Assembly: GCA_012934845.2 (NCBI GenBank)
Contig: WNNJ02000878.1
Location: forward strand, 1-64,000
Source of the DNA: Pomphorhynchus laevis
Taxonomy: Eukaryota; Acanthocephala; Palaeacanthocephala; Echinorhynchida; Pomphorhynchidae
Direction: 5' to 3'
DNA: 64,000 bases
How positions within the stretch are numbered: the stretch's first letter is position 1; the number at the start of each line of letters is the position of its first letter. The notes beneath the pieces are model-generated. The model saw only the letters and a program-made list of their open reading frames with translations, did not search any database and was not told where the DNA came from. The position numbers and the translations under genes were made by a program. This document shows, piece by piece, positions 1 through 9,279 of this stretch.

Positions 1-184
1 TAAAATATGCATCTATTAAATTATTTAAATGATTTTGAAGAAAACAAATTCTTATTGTAAAATAAGAATTAGAGGTCATCAGGAGGAACTGCTATACTAT
101 CAGGTTTCGGCAACTAACTCCTCCATTCAACATAGCAGCGGGGCCAAATACATGCTAATGATGTATTACCTCTGATAAAACTAT

Positions 185-550
185 CTAGTATCTTATTCTA
201 ATACAAAGTATATTATTATCCATCCATAAAAATTTGCCACTTAAGAGTTTAAATTTATTCTTTATATTATTGTGTTGATTTATATATTTTACTATTTTCT
301 GCTTGATGTTATTTTTATAGTAACCTAGTTTAAAATATGTATCTATTAAATTATTTAAATGATTTTGAAGAAAGCCAATATCATTACATATTGTTGCAAT
401 TCTTAAAATTTCATTATTTAATGTATTATATTTTATATTATATGGTATGCATGAATGCTCATGCAAAAATATGTTTCTTGTAAATTTAAATATGTCATCT
501 TTACGATATAAATTAATAGTAGTTTTAGTTAATGTTAATTTAATGTTCAT
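185..550 (-). pseudogene. PLE C-terminal domain, 121-aa open fragment
   Basis: The open frame starts MNIKLTLTKTTINLYRKD and continues through FTRNIFLHEHSCIPYNIKYN and an ICNDIGFLQNHLNNLID segment to a basic C-terminus ending IRIRY. The same protein segment is found at 28454-28750, where it follows an RT with a YIDD motif, so it is the region downstream of the RT core. It shows no GIY-YIG residues and stops in untranslated sequence. The methionine is internal to the element's protein, not a real start. What the domain does is unknown to me. Confidence 0.75.
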
Positions 551-591
551 ATCTAGATATACACCTTCTTTATCATTAATATTGATTTTAC

Positions 592-860
592 AGCAAAGCT
601 AACGCGCAGCTTCTTACTTACAGCATTACTACTCAGATCGTCCGCTCTTTAACTGTTTATTGTGTAATTTTAAGACATTGAGAATATTATGTGTAATTTT
701 AATTTTCCTACTTGTATATATATTTTTTTCATGCCTTCAAATTTTGTCTATCGTATGAACAAAGATACATGTTCATCTTGTAAAAATAAAGGATTATTAA
801 TTGATTGATTATTGATTGATTAAGAATAAGTCTACCTTCTATAATAAGTCTACCTCCTAA
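592..860 (+). repeat. Insertion with ATTG-rich tail in the PLE
   Basis: A segment unrelated to the PLE interrupts it. It ends in TAAAAATAAAGG followed by several ATTGATTG units, as at the 3' ends of some LINEs or SINEs. PLE sequence TATACACCTTC...ATTATTAATATTG-like is present on both sides (559-591 and 861-893, 33 bp with two differences), as expected for a long target-site duplication or a small local duplication. No coding frame is visible. Family not identified. Confidence 0.45.
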
Positions 861-1376
861 TATACACCTTCGTTATCATTAATATTGGTTTTATGAATAA
901 TAAGGCTTTCTGGATAAGGCTTTCTGTTACTATTACCACCTTTTATTACCACATTTTATTTGTCTTAATATAGAAGATGTCCCTACCTTTAAATAATTTT
1001 GATTTTTTAAAATATCCAAGGATTCTAATAATTCAATTTTATCCATATATTTATATTTACTTGATGGTTAATCAAGTAAATAAATCAAGTAAAATTTTCC
1101 TCTTCGGAAAACACTTGTGTTTTCAGAGGCTACTCGAATTGGCGAAAATTCAAAAATAAAACTGTTTCTTATTTTTCTCGGATAAAGTGTCATCTAATGA
1201 TTGCATTCTCTCCGAACGCAATTTTAAAATAAATATTGAATTGTGTTTTCGCGATGATAATTCTCTGAAATTTGTATATACATTGTGTATATAAATTTAA
1301 CCCAATTTGAGTTGAAATTAAATGTGTAGAATGAAACGATTTTTTGATATATTACGCTGCATTTGCATATTTGCAG

Positions 1377-1556
1377 CTGGAATGTGCGCTACTTCTCCAA
1401 TGGATCCTGCTCGTTCTGTTACTGCCATGGATTGGTCTACAATGTATCCCGGTTATTACGACCCTCAACAACAAGCTGTTCAAATGATGAATACATCTAT
1501 ACCAGTCGCTACACCGTCTGTACCAACGTCCGCAGCCGTTGTCAGTGCTCCACCCG
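1377..1556 (+). CDS. Host exon n-2, FUBP/PSI-like RNA-binding protein
   Basis: The exon follows a good acceptor (TTTGCATATTTGCAG) and ends at CCACCCG before GTATTAAT. It encodes 60 residues including MDWSTMYPGYYDPQQQ and a proline/valine/serine-rich stretch ending SAPPG. The last base joins in phase with the exon at 3556 to give ...SAPPGQPDYSLAW. Tyrosine- and glutamine-rich C-terminal segments with short W/YY motifs are characteristic of the far-upstream-element-binding (FUBP/KSRP) and Drosophila PSI proteins, nuclear KH-domain regulators of transcription and splicing. The KH domains must lie upstream of the window. Family assignment rests on the next exon's motif. The upstream in-frame ATG at 1322 lies before the acceptor and is probably intronic. 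Confidence 0.7.
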
Positions 1557-2497
1557 GTATTAATTTTTTATTTTAATTTTCTATTTACTAATTTTTTGGT
1601 AATTTAATATTTTATTTTTTTTATTAATATGATAATATTAATAATAATTTTAATATTATTAATTATTAAATGACAACATTAATCACTGAGAGTTAATTAT
1701 TATATATTAAATATATGAATGAATGAAAATATCTTTATTATTAATTTACAAACAAGAACAACTATCTTAGCTTTTATTGGCTGTCGAGAGCCACTCTGAC
1801 AGTAATATTTACAAAGATAATCAATGAGTAAGAAACACATTTCGTGGTACTTATTTATTCAAGTTTTTGTGAGATTAACTTCAAACTGATTTCTATAAAG
1901 AAAACTGTGAGAATAAACTTTGTATGTGAAAAATGTATTATGACGTCTGCTGCATCGTATGATTGGAATCTCGAAAATTCTGATATTACAGAAATTGGCA
2001 ATATTTCGAATAAATTGACGATTCGCAACTTATTGAAAATAGTATTCATTTTGATTTTAACGAATTACAAGGTTAATCTACATATGCGACAAGCGTATGT
2101 AAATCATACGTTCGATTTTATCCATTTTACCCTGAGATAAATTGACAAATACTGGATATGCATATGTTAGTAGTACATGTTAGATGCATGATAGTGGTGA
2201 ATTAATTGTTCACTAGTCAATCCTTTCACTCTGTGAAAGAATATATGTTGGTAGCATTTAATCAGTTGATTTTTTATGTGGATATCCTAGCATAGGTTAC
2301 TTATGGAAGTAATTCTTAATAAAAATAAACATATTGGACACTTAAAAGGACACTATTTGATATGATTAAAAGACAACTATTTAATGAGACTTAAGGTTAT
2401 ACAAACAAAAACATAATATGCCTGGATCATTCGATATAGTTAGAACATATTGGACACTTAAGCTAAATATCTTTATACATAAGATATCCATAGTAAT

Positions 2498-2998
2498 ATC
2501 AGGGCGTCAGCACCACGAAATAAATTCAACAGTGAAATTGTCGCAAATGACAAAGTCACCGCTTCGAGCTAGTTGGCTCTCATCAGTAGCTTGTACTCCC
2601 CACAACTGGATTGAAGTTGGGAGAAAAGCTATACGGTGATTTGAAACAACAAAGGCTCCTTGTTCCCTTGCAAAGACTGGGGTTTGCAACTGCAAATATT
2701 TACCCGTCTACATTAAGCGCTGGAGAAATAAGCGCGTTGTGCTACAAAGATACACACCAGTTAGCTACTGGATAGTACAATGTAGCACTACGATGTACTG
2801 CTGCTATGCATCACTATCAATAAATTTCTTCAAATGGAAATACTATTGTTTGTGGAATCATTTGATATCAGGGCGTCAGCACCACGAAAGAAATTCAACA
2901 GTGAAATTGTCGCAAATGACAAAGTCACCGCTTCGAGCTAGTTGGCTCTCATCAGTAGCTTGTACTCCCCACAACTGGATTGAAGTTGGAGAAAAGCC
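2498..2998. repeat. Two direct copies of a ~130-bp block
   Basis: The block beginning ATCAGGGCGTCAGCACCACG is present at 2498-2627 and again at 2867-2998, nearly identical, 369 bp apart. Its higher GC content stands out from the intron. Both copies are followed by different sequence. On the minus strand each gives a short open frame (LPTSIQLWGVQATDESQLAR) that I do not recognise. It may be a fragment of a mobile element or a duplicated low-copy sequence. Confidence 0.7.
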
Positions 2999-3383
2999 AT
3001 CCATGTTAATGTATTCTATGAATCATGTGAGAGATGATGAACAACAATCTTTATAACATTCGTTTCTATCACTAAGGCCTGCTTGTCACATATTTGTTTG
3101 CATATATTGCACGTCAAATTGTTTATCTATAATTGATTAATAACCAATGTCAGTGCTCATTAGTATTTAAATCTAGGGACTTGAAAATAATCTTTATGTA
3201 TATTCTTTAAATGCAGTTTCATTTTTTAAATTTTGGCAATCTCCTCTGTAATTATTGATAATGAATACAATTTGATTTGATTTTTAATAAAGTTGGTTCG
3301 CGTTTAATGATATGGCCGCATTCATAGATTATAATGCTTCTTGCATCATAAATTATCAACTAAATTCCCTTGTTCGTTTATTA

Positions 3384-3500
3384 ATTTACCTTATAGTTTG
3401 GGATGGGCTGAAAATCATAGAAGAATACAGTTACACACGTTCTTGGCTTTGAATAAATGTTTTCTCATAAAAACATTTATTGACTACTCATTAAAATATT
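3384..3500 (+). repeat. Decayed copy of the 3556-3647 exon
   Basis: Translated on the plus strand this block contains YSLGWAENHRRIQLHTF, which aligns with YSLAWVEYYRSIGLHAQ of the real exon 170 bp downstream. The copy lacks the QPD start and the donor site and runs into a small hairpin (ATAAATGTTTT...AAAACATTTAT). The same 117-bp block recurs almost identically at 5548-5665 beyond the last coding exon. It is best explained as a duplicated, decayed exon. A working alternative exon is less likely because no clean splice sites flank it. Confidence 0.6.
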
Positions 3501-3555
3501 GTTATTTTAAAATATGTTCTATGCCACAATATTTTAGTTACAAATCCCCAAACAG

Positions 3556-3647
3556 GACAGCCTGATTATAGTTTAGCATGGGTTGAATACTATAGAAGCA
3601 TTGGATTACACGCTCAGGCTGATTATATCCTTTCTCATGCGGCTCAA
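3556..3647 (+). CDS. Host exon n-1, QPDYS...WxEYYR motif
   Basis: A 92-bp exon lies between CCCCAAACAG and a strong donor CAA|GTAAGTG. With the last base of the previous exon it encodes G then 30 residues beginning QPDYSLAWVEYYRSIG and ending ILSHAAQ. The motif (Q)PDYSxxWxEYYR is the repeated C-terminal A/B motif of FUBP and PSI proteins; in Drosophila PSI this region binds U1-70K (family knowledge). Both splice phases fit: 1 at the start, 0 at the end. It is the strongest evidence for the identity of the gene. Two decayed copies of it are nearby. Confidence 0.8.
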
Positions 3648-4589
3648 GTAAGTGTATAAAATGTTTTCAATTAAAGAATGGCAGTTGCTTTTTTAAACAT
3701 GCAAATATTTTGTTACTAATGAAGTGCTTTTTAATAATTTATTAAATTTTATTACTTTTATTAATCTATCCTGAAAGCTTTTTCATTGTTGTCTAAAAGC
3801 GATTGGTTCATCCAATCTTGTTGCTCACGAAACAATTTATTAATAACAAAGCAATATATGTTTTATTTTTTATATTTATTGTTTTATGCAAATTTCCTGG
3901 GTAGTGTTTCTAAATTCTACGATGAATCGTTTGTTTATTAATTTACTGCGTGCAAATTAATTATAAATACTGAATAATATTTAATATTGATATATTTAAA
4001 AATATATTTTTACAATTAAAAATATCTTCTCTTATCTTAAATTGTGGTGATTAAATATCTTAATATTTAATCACCACAATTTAAGAATGAAATAGCTGAA
4101 CATTTGACAACTTTAACTGACGATATAGATAATTGAAATTGAAGTTATCACGAAATGAAAAATAGTCAAAGGTGACTTTGTCACGGCACCGTGACACATT
4201 TAAAGAATATACTAGGATCTCATGTGAACATAAGATTTTAATAATTCAAATCACATTTTCAAATTCATTAGCAGTTAAACGTCAATTGTGACTAATAGAA
4301 TGCCAAGGAACATTGAATTTCTTGTAAAATGGTATTGACAGATCATTGGTGATTTTAATTAATTAATAATTAATTATAATTAATAATTTTCAAAATAATT
4401 AATTGATTGTAAAATTATTTTTATTTTTAAAAAACCTTCAATGATTTTACAAATGTACATTTAAATGAAAAGGGTTACTGAGATTGGCCTAAACTATCGG
4501 TTTTTGTGTGGGTAAAATGTCTATTAAAACTAACATAAGTCGTACACACGATTGTAATAGATAATCTAATTTCTAATATTCTAATCTAG
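3648..4589 (+). other. Intron, FUBP/PSI-like gene
   Basis: An AT-rich intron of about 0.94 kb from GTAAGTG to TAATCTAG. It contains the perfect hairpin at 4035-4086 and no recognisable gene. The 3' end has TCTAATATTCTAATCTAGAATAATCTAA-type short direct repeats, so the acceptor position is a little uncertain. Confidence 0.55.
4035..4086. repeat. Perfect 24-bp-arm hairpin
   Basis: Two perfectly complementary 24-base arms are separated by CTTA. The left arm contains AATTGTGGTGATTAAA and the right arm contains TTTAATCACCACAATT. It could form a very stable RNA stem in the intron. No flanking mobile-element ends were seen. Confidence 0.9.
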
Positions 4590-5147
4590 AATAATCTAAT
4601 TTCCACGGGTGCGGGAAGCTCAATGACTTCATCAAACGGAGCTGTTGCGACATCAACTGTGATCCCAACAGCACAGGATCAACAAAATCAGCAGTCAAGT
4701 GGTGTTATCACCACTGCTGTTGATCAATCGTTAAACTCACAGCCGTGGAATAACACGAGTTCCGTGTCACAAACATCGAATCCTCAGTCTGGATTGCATC
4801 CATCACAACAGCCACAACTACCGCAGATACACCATCATATGCAAATGGGTCATCAAACCCCTACAGGAATGCCTCACCAGCCTATAGGATCAATGCCTAT
4901 GCAACAGCCTCAGATGCAGCCCCATTTAATGCATCAGCAAGTTTCAGGTATGCAACAAATACCTGCTGCTCCTCCACAAATGCCACCTCCGCCACCTCCC
5001 CCATCGTCTACATCGGGAGTTCATAATCAGCAACAGCATATGCAGCAACAACAGTCGCTTCAGTCACGTCCGCCATTGCCACCACAGCAATCACAAGACG
5101 GGATGCTTGCAACATCACAATGGCCACACAATTTGCCTAATCAATAA
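4590..5147 (+). CDS. Last coding exon, Q/P-rich tail of FUBP/PSI-like protein
   Basis: The frame is open from the CTAG acceptor (4586-4589) to TAA at 5145-5147 and stays in phase 0 with the previous exon. It begins NNLISTGAGSSMTSSNGA and becomes a low-complexity tail rich in Q, P, H and M, with a run of prolines (MPPPPPPPS) and many HQQ/MQQ units, ending WPHNLPNQ. FUBP-family C-termini are similarly glutamine/proline-rich and act in transcription activation (family knowledge). The methionine at 4623 lies inside the exon and is not a start. The acceptor could lie a few codons downstream instead; the four residues NNLI look intronic. Confidence 0.7.
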   Translation, partial: NNLISTGAGSSMTSSNGAVATSTVIPTAQDQQNQQSSGVITTAVDQSLNSQPWNNTSSVSQTSNPQSGLHPSQQPQLPQIHHHMQMGHQTPTGMPHQPIGSMPMQQPQMQPHLMHQQVSGMQQIPAAPPQMPPPPPPPSSTSGVHNQQQHMQQQQSLQSRPPLPPQQSQDGMLATSQWPHNLPNQ

Positions 5148-5700
5148 CGTTGTTTCTTCATCAAAATCTGTAAGTATATATATATCTGCTGGGTAATTGT
5201 TAACGCTGCTGTTTTTATAGGTAAACAATATATTATATAAACGGAATCAACAACAGTTTAATGGATAGTGCATTCCAGAGTAATTGCGAGTCAGCATTTG
5301 CTTTCACTGTATTGTTGTATTGTTGTTGTTCACATCAAAAATGTCTAAATTGCAATTTCATAAAAATAAACTTAACATTTTTCTAATTTTTGCAAAATCA
5401 CAAAAGCATCCAAAAACAATTAAAGAGAAAATTCGTTTTTGTTCGAATTCCGAATTGCCATTTTAAATTAATATTGCAAACTAAATATAAAGTTTTCATA
5501 AAAATAACACATTGCAAATGTACTATTAATAAATCAAATAGTAACATAATTTACTTAATAGTTTGGAATGGGCTGAAAATCATAGAAGAATACAGCTACA
5601 CGCGTTCGTGGCTTTGAATAAATGTTTTCTCATAAAAACATTTATTGACTACTCATTAAAATATTTTGAATTAACAATTCAAAGATTAATTAACGAATAT
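5148..5700 (+). other. Probable 3' UTR of FUBP/PSI-like gene
   Basis: After the stop there is a possible short intron (GTAAGTAT at 5170 to TTTTTATAG at 5220, 51 bp) and an AATAAA-like signal near 5363. The decayed exon copy lies at 5548-5665. Nothing else coding is seen. Confidence 0.4.
5548..5665 (+). repeat. Second decayed copy of the 3556 exon block
   Basis: This block is nearly identical to 3384-3500, starting near ATTTAC and ending ACTCATTAAAATATT. It carries the same exon-derived segment (TTTGGAATGGGCTGAAAATC) and the same small hairpin. The two copies resemble each other more than either resembles the real exon, so the block was probably duplicated after it decayed. Confidence 0.65.
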
Positions 5701-6276
5701 GAAAAAGGTTGAGTTGTATAATAGACAGTTATTGTAATACAAAATACTATAATCGTACAATAAATGTTAATAATAACAATAGAAAATATACATTATCCAT
5801 AAACTTCATTAATAAATGTATAGATAATAAAAGTATAGATAAACTTTATTAATAAATGCATAGGTAAAGAAATAATATAATCAGATTTAAATAAATATAT
5901 TCCTAAAATAAGGTATAACGTTTTACCGCCACAAGGACGAAAAAAATTGTAATTGCGATAAAGAATTGAAATGTAACGATATAAATAAGATATACAATTA
6001 ATTATTAATTTATAACATAAATTTTAGTAAATAATAAGCAACCATATTGCAATAATCTGTTTAAACGCAAGCCAAGTCAGGTGAATATTTTTTTAAAATA
6101 TTAAAAAATATGGATGCATGAGCGATTAGAAATATTAAAACAACTTTTAAGAGATAATAATCGGACAATCATAAAAGATTGTCCGATTACATAAAATATC
6201 TTTATGTAAATCTTAAAGGTTTTCAAAAAGAAAATTAATTAATTAATCTTTGATTTTTTCAAAAATCAAAGATTAA

Positions 6277-6687
6277 TTGAAGACCATGGTTAAGTTGTAT
6301 AATAGACAATTATTGTCTATTAAGGACAATAATTTCTGTCTATTAATTTCGACAATTAATTTCTGCCTTTTCTGTCTAAAAGGCAGCAATTGCATAGTAA
6401 ATAATAAACAACTATATTATAATAATCCGGTTAAACGCAAACCAAGAAGTTATGGCGATAAAAGGAATAGGAAAAATAGAGTTAAAAATATTAAAAAAGA
6501 TATGTATATAAATGAACAATTAGAAATATTAAAACAACTTTTAAGAGATAATAAGCTGAATGATCTTTATGTAAATATAATAAGTTTTTCTAAAGATATC
6601 ATTTGTTCAATAAATCAAAGATTAATTAAGGTTTCTGATCTGTTAAGTTGTATAATAGACAGTTATTGTAATATCAAATACTATTAA
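6277..6687 (+). pseudogene. PLE N-terminal frame, copy 1 (136 aa)
   Basis: The frame encodes MKTMVKLYNRQLLSIKDNNF, then a basic segment (PVKRKPRSYGDKRNRKNRVK), EQLEILKQLLRDNKLNDLYV and a terminal LLSCIIDSYCNIKYY. Its first 35 codons arise mostly from tandem small hairpins (TTGTCTATTAAGGACAA, GCCTTTTCTGTCTAAAAGGC), so the start is probably not authentic. The later part is PLE-like by its position upstream of the RT-adjacent segment. No known catalytic motif is present. Confidence 0.45.
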
Positions 6688-7232
6688 CGGACAATAAATG
6701 TTAATAATAGAAAGAAAAAATTTACACTAACCATAAAATTCATTAATAAATGTATAGATAATATAAATATGGGTAGTCTTTTAAATCATTCTAAAAGTCA
6801 AGTAATAATAGGATCAGATTTAAGTAAAATATTCCTAAAATAAGGTATAAGTTGTTACCTAAAATAAGGTATAACGTTTTACCGCCACAAGGACGAAAAA
6901 AATTGTAATTGCGATAAAGAATTGAAATGTAACGATATAAATAAGATATACAATTAATTATTAATTTATAACATAAATTTTAGTAAATAATAAGCAACCA
7001 TATTGCAATAATCTGTTTAAACGCAAGCCAAGTCAGGTGAATATTTTTTTAAAATATTAAAAAATATGGATGCATGAGCGATTAGAAATATTAAAACAAC
7101 TTTTAAGAGATAATAATCGGACAATCATAAAAGATTGTCCGATTACATAAAATATCTTTATGTAAATCTTAAAGGTTTTCAAAAAGAAAATTAATTAATT
7201 AATCTTTGATTTTTTCAAAAATCAAAGATTAA

Positions 7233-7568
7233 TTGAAGACCATGGTTAAGTTGTATAATAGACAATTATTGTCTATTAAGGACAATAATTTCTGTCTATT
7301 AATTTCGACAATTAATTTCTGCCTTTTCTGTCTAAAAGGCAGCAATTGCATAGTAAATAATAAACAACTATATTATAATAATCCGGTTAAACGCAAACCA
7401 AGAAGTCATGGTGATAAAAGGAATAGGAAAAATAGAGTTAAAAATATTAAAAAAGATATGTATATAAATGAACAATTAGAAATATTAAAACAACTTTTAA
7501 GAGATAATAAGCTGAAAGATCTTTATGTAAATATAAGAAGTTTTTCTGAAATCATTTGTCAAAGATGA
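7233..7568 (+). pseudogene. PLE N-terminal frame, copy 2 (111 aa)
   Basis: This is the tandem duplicate of the 6277 frame, differing at only a few residues (RKPRSHGDK instead of RKPRSYGDK, NKLKDLYVN instead of NKLNDLYVN). It ends earlier, at SEIICQR. The very low divergence shows the 956-bp duplication is recent compared with decay of the rest of the element. Confidence 0.45.
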
Positions 7569-8479
7569 TTTCTTTCTGATCAGTGTGTCAACTTTCTATA
7601 GTCGGACAAATTCTATAATTGAACAATAAATGAAAAGATATACACTAACCATAGACTTTATTAATAAATGTATAGATTGTTTCTTATTATTTAACTTTTA
7701 AAAAAGTTAAATAATGGGTAGTACACATATTCCTAAAATAAAGTATAAAATAAAGTACCGAGAGTAGTAAGAAAATTTTTCAATTATAATAAAGAATTAA
7801 AATCAATATGTAACGATAATATTAGAAACAATGGAAACAGAATGCAATTGTAAAAGTCTTAGTTTTGATAAAATAAATGAACATATATGTACCCATAATC
7901 TAGAATTAATTGAAAACAATGAATTAAGGAAAATGCTCTCGAAAAGATATAAATATAGATCAAATAATAACAACAGACAAAATAATAAGTTGCAGAAGTC
8001 TGAGTTTTAATGAAATGAACATATATGTACTACTAATCTAGAATTCATTGAAAACAACGAATTAAGGAAAATGCTATCAAAAGTGTGTAAATATAGATAC
8101 AATAATAATAACCATAAAAATAAAATGCAAAAGTCAATCAGATCAAAGGCTGAGTTAGTGATCATTTCGCTGCGTTACGGCTTCGTCAGTGGCTCTCAAA
8201 AACTCTAAAGTATTTATCTCTAAAGTATTTAAATGAATATGTAACGATAATATTAGAAACATTATAGAAACGGAATGCAAAAGCAAAAGTCTTAATTTGA
8301 TGAAATAAATGAACATATATTCACTTATAATCTAGAATTAATTGAAAATGATGAATTTAGGAAAATGGTATAAAAAGGTATATAGATTAAATATTTTTTT
8401 TATTATACCTAATTTATTTCAAAAATTGCATTCAAGGAATCCCGCAAATGGGCTCATTTAAAACAAACAAAATTAAAAT

Positions 8480-8880
8480 AAGCATTCATTTGATGTAATC
8501 ACCGTCTACGTATTGGAATGTTGCCAGAATGGCGCAGGATCTTTGATCTTGATGCTTTTAAACATGCCGATACCATTTTAGCCGAAGATATGCCCATTGA
8601 TGTGCGCAAAGCGCTCATCTCATCACTATAGTATGTTCCTTTTTTCTACTATTTTTCATGCTAAGTTCTTCAGAAAAGCAGACGCTGCCGGTCCACGAGC
8701 GCCGTTTGTCTAAACTACGAATAGAAAAGGATGCATTTTCAATATCAATAATTCGTTCTTCGTATTTTGCTCGCTTTCTGCTTTCGTGATATTCAATTGC
8801 AGCGGATGGTGCAAAATTATTGAAGATACAAACGTCGATGAACGTTCGCTTCATCCAAGTTCCAAAAAGTCCGTTGCAAA
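8480..8880 (-). pseudogene. Fragment of R2-like endonuclease domain
   Basis: The minus-strand frame at 8615-8854 reads KRTFIDVCIFNNFAPSAA...EYHESRKRAKYEERIIDIENASF. It aligns with ERTFYDVFSTQAQ...EYNENRKKSKYSERVRRIENTSF of the long element at 37392-39565. It is therefore a second, diverged and truncated member of that family. Both read (F)xDV followed by a charged EY/E/N/RKK helix and an IENxSF strand. The start codon is not meaningful. Confidence 0.6.
8518..8631 (+). other. Small unrecognised ORF (37 aa)
   Basis: An ATG frame, MLPEWRRIFDLDAFKHADTI through LAEDMPIDVRKALISSL and a TAG stop, has much more balanced base composition than its surroundings and remains open upstream for a few codons (HRLRIG). 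It overlaps the end of the minus-strand fragment at 8615. It looks like genuine coding sequence, either a leftover of a mobile element or a captured host piece. I do not recognise the family. Confidence 0.3.
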
Positions 8881-9039
8881 CAATATCTTACATAATATCT
8901 TAAATATTATCTTAAATAATATTATCACATATTATCTTAAATAATAATAAAAATAAAATAAAATACTATAATCAGACAGTAATTGTTAATAATAAAATTT
9001 TTTAGATAAAATAATAATAACGATAAAAATAAAATTTAC

Positions 9040-9180
9040 AATTCTTTTTGGCACATTAAATTGTGATTCTATAACTACTGAATCGCTTGTTCGATTGCCA
9101 TATTCACCATATACACCCTGCATCGTGTTTGTTGGTAAACTACCACCCGATGCAAGCTGTTCAATCGCCTGCTTTACTCT
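9040..9180 (-). CDS. Candidate host exon (47 codons), KH-like context
   Basis: On the minus strand a strong acceptor (GATATTTTCTTTTTAG) precedes 141 bp open in one frame, followed by the donor-like ATT|GTAAAT. The exon is exactly 47 codons, phase 0 at both ends. It encodes RVKQAIEQLASGG, a linker with YGEYGNRTSDS, and VVIESQFNVPKRI. A helix, a Gly/Ser linker and then xFxVPxxxV is the arrangement at the junction of two tandem KH domains, the next residues expected being VGxxIGxxG, but this is only a suggestion. Base composition differs from the flanking PLE debris. It is antisense to the FUBP-like gene. The exon could be part of another gene or a stray duplicated exon. Confidence 0.4.
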
Positions 9181-9279
9181 CTAAAAAGAAAATATCAAAG
9201 CATAAACACTAAATTATTATAAAATAAATCATAATTATCTACATTAATGCAATCTTAAGATTAGAATACTTCTTCAATA

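Larger units (their letters stand above)
1..1075 (-). mobile_element. Penelope-like element (PLE) 3' fragment
   Basis: Read on the minus strand this is the 3' part of a PLE. In order from 1075 down it has a piece encoding the region before reverse transcriptase (RT) motif B (about 1001-1075), a piece of the segment after motif C (about 861-935), the C-terminal domain (185-550) and the 3' untranslated end (1-180). The same segments recur in the best copy at 27280-28900, which fixes identity and order. The piece is interrupted by an unrelated insert at 592-860. It sits just upstream of, or inside an intron of, the host gene starting at 1377 and is antisense to it. It is a dead fragment. Confidence 0.8.
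1557..3555 (+). other. Intron with repeats, FUBP/PSI-like gene
   Basis: This 2.0-kb intron starts GTATTAAT and ends AAACAG. It is AT-rich and holds the duplicated block at 2498-2627/2867-2998 and a decayed exon copy at 3384-3500. Open frames in it (for example 1844-2140) show no recognisable domain and are taken as chance. Confidence 0.6.
5700..8400 (+). mobile_element. PLE N-terminal region, tandemly duplicated
   Basis: The segment carries the part of a PLE upstream of its RT core. A unit of about 956 bp is repeated in tandem: 5905-6600 matches 6861-7556 almost base for base (ATG codons at 6277 and 7233). Each unit has an open frame starting MKTMVKLYNRQLLSIKDN with a basic KRKPRS/KNRVKNIKKDM segment. 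From about 7690 comes a region with EHICTHNLELIENNELRKML, like the conserved PLE segment before the RT. It is itself repeated three times in degenerate form (about 7800-7960, 7975-8110, 8240-8380). Several small perfect hairpins interrupt the sequence. Non-functional overall. Confidence 0.65.

Noticed and set aside
977-1159. 60-residue plus-strand ORF
   Set aside because: Its first half is the reverse of PLE sequence and the rest is a small hairpin region.
1844-2140. 98-residue ORF in the host intron
   Set aside because: Codon use and amino-acid make-up fit AT-rich chance sequence; also open on the other strand.
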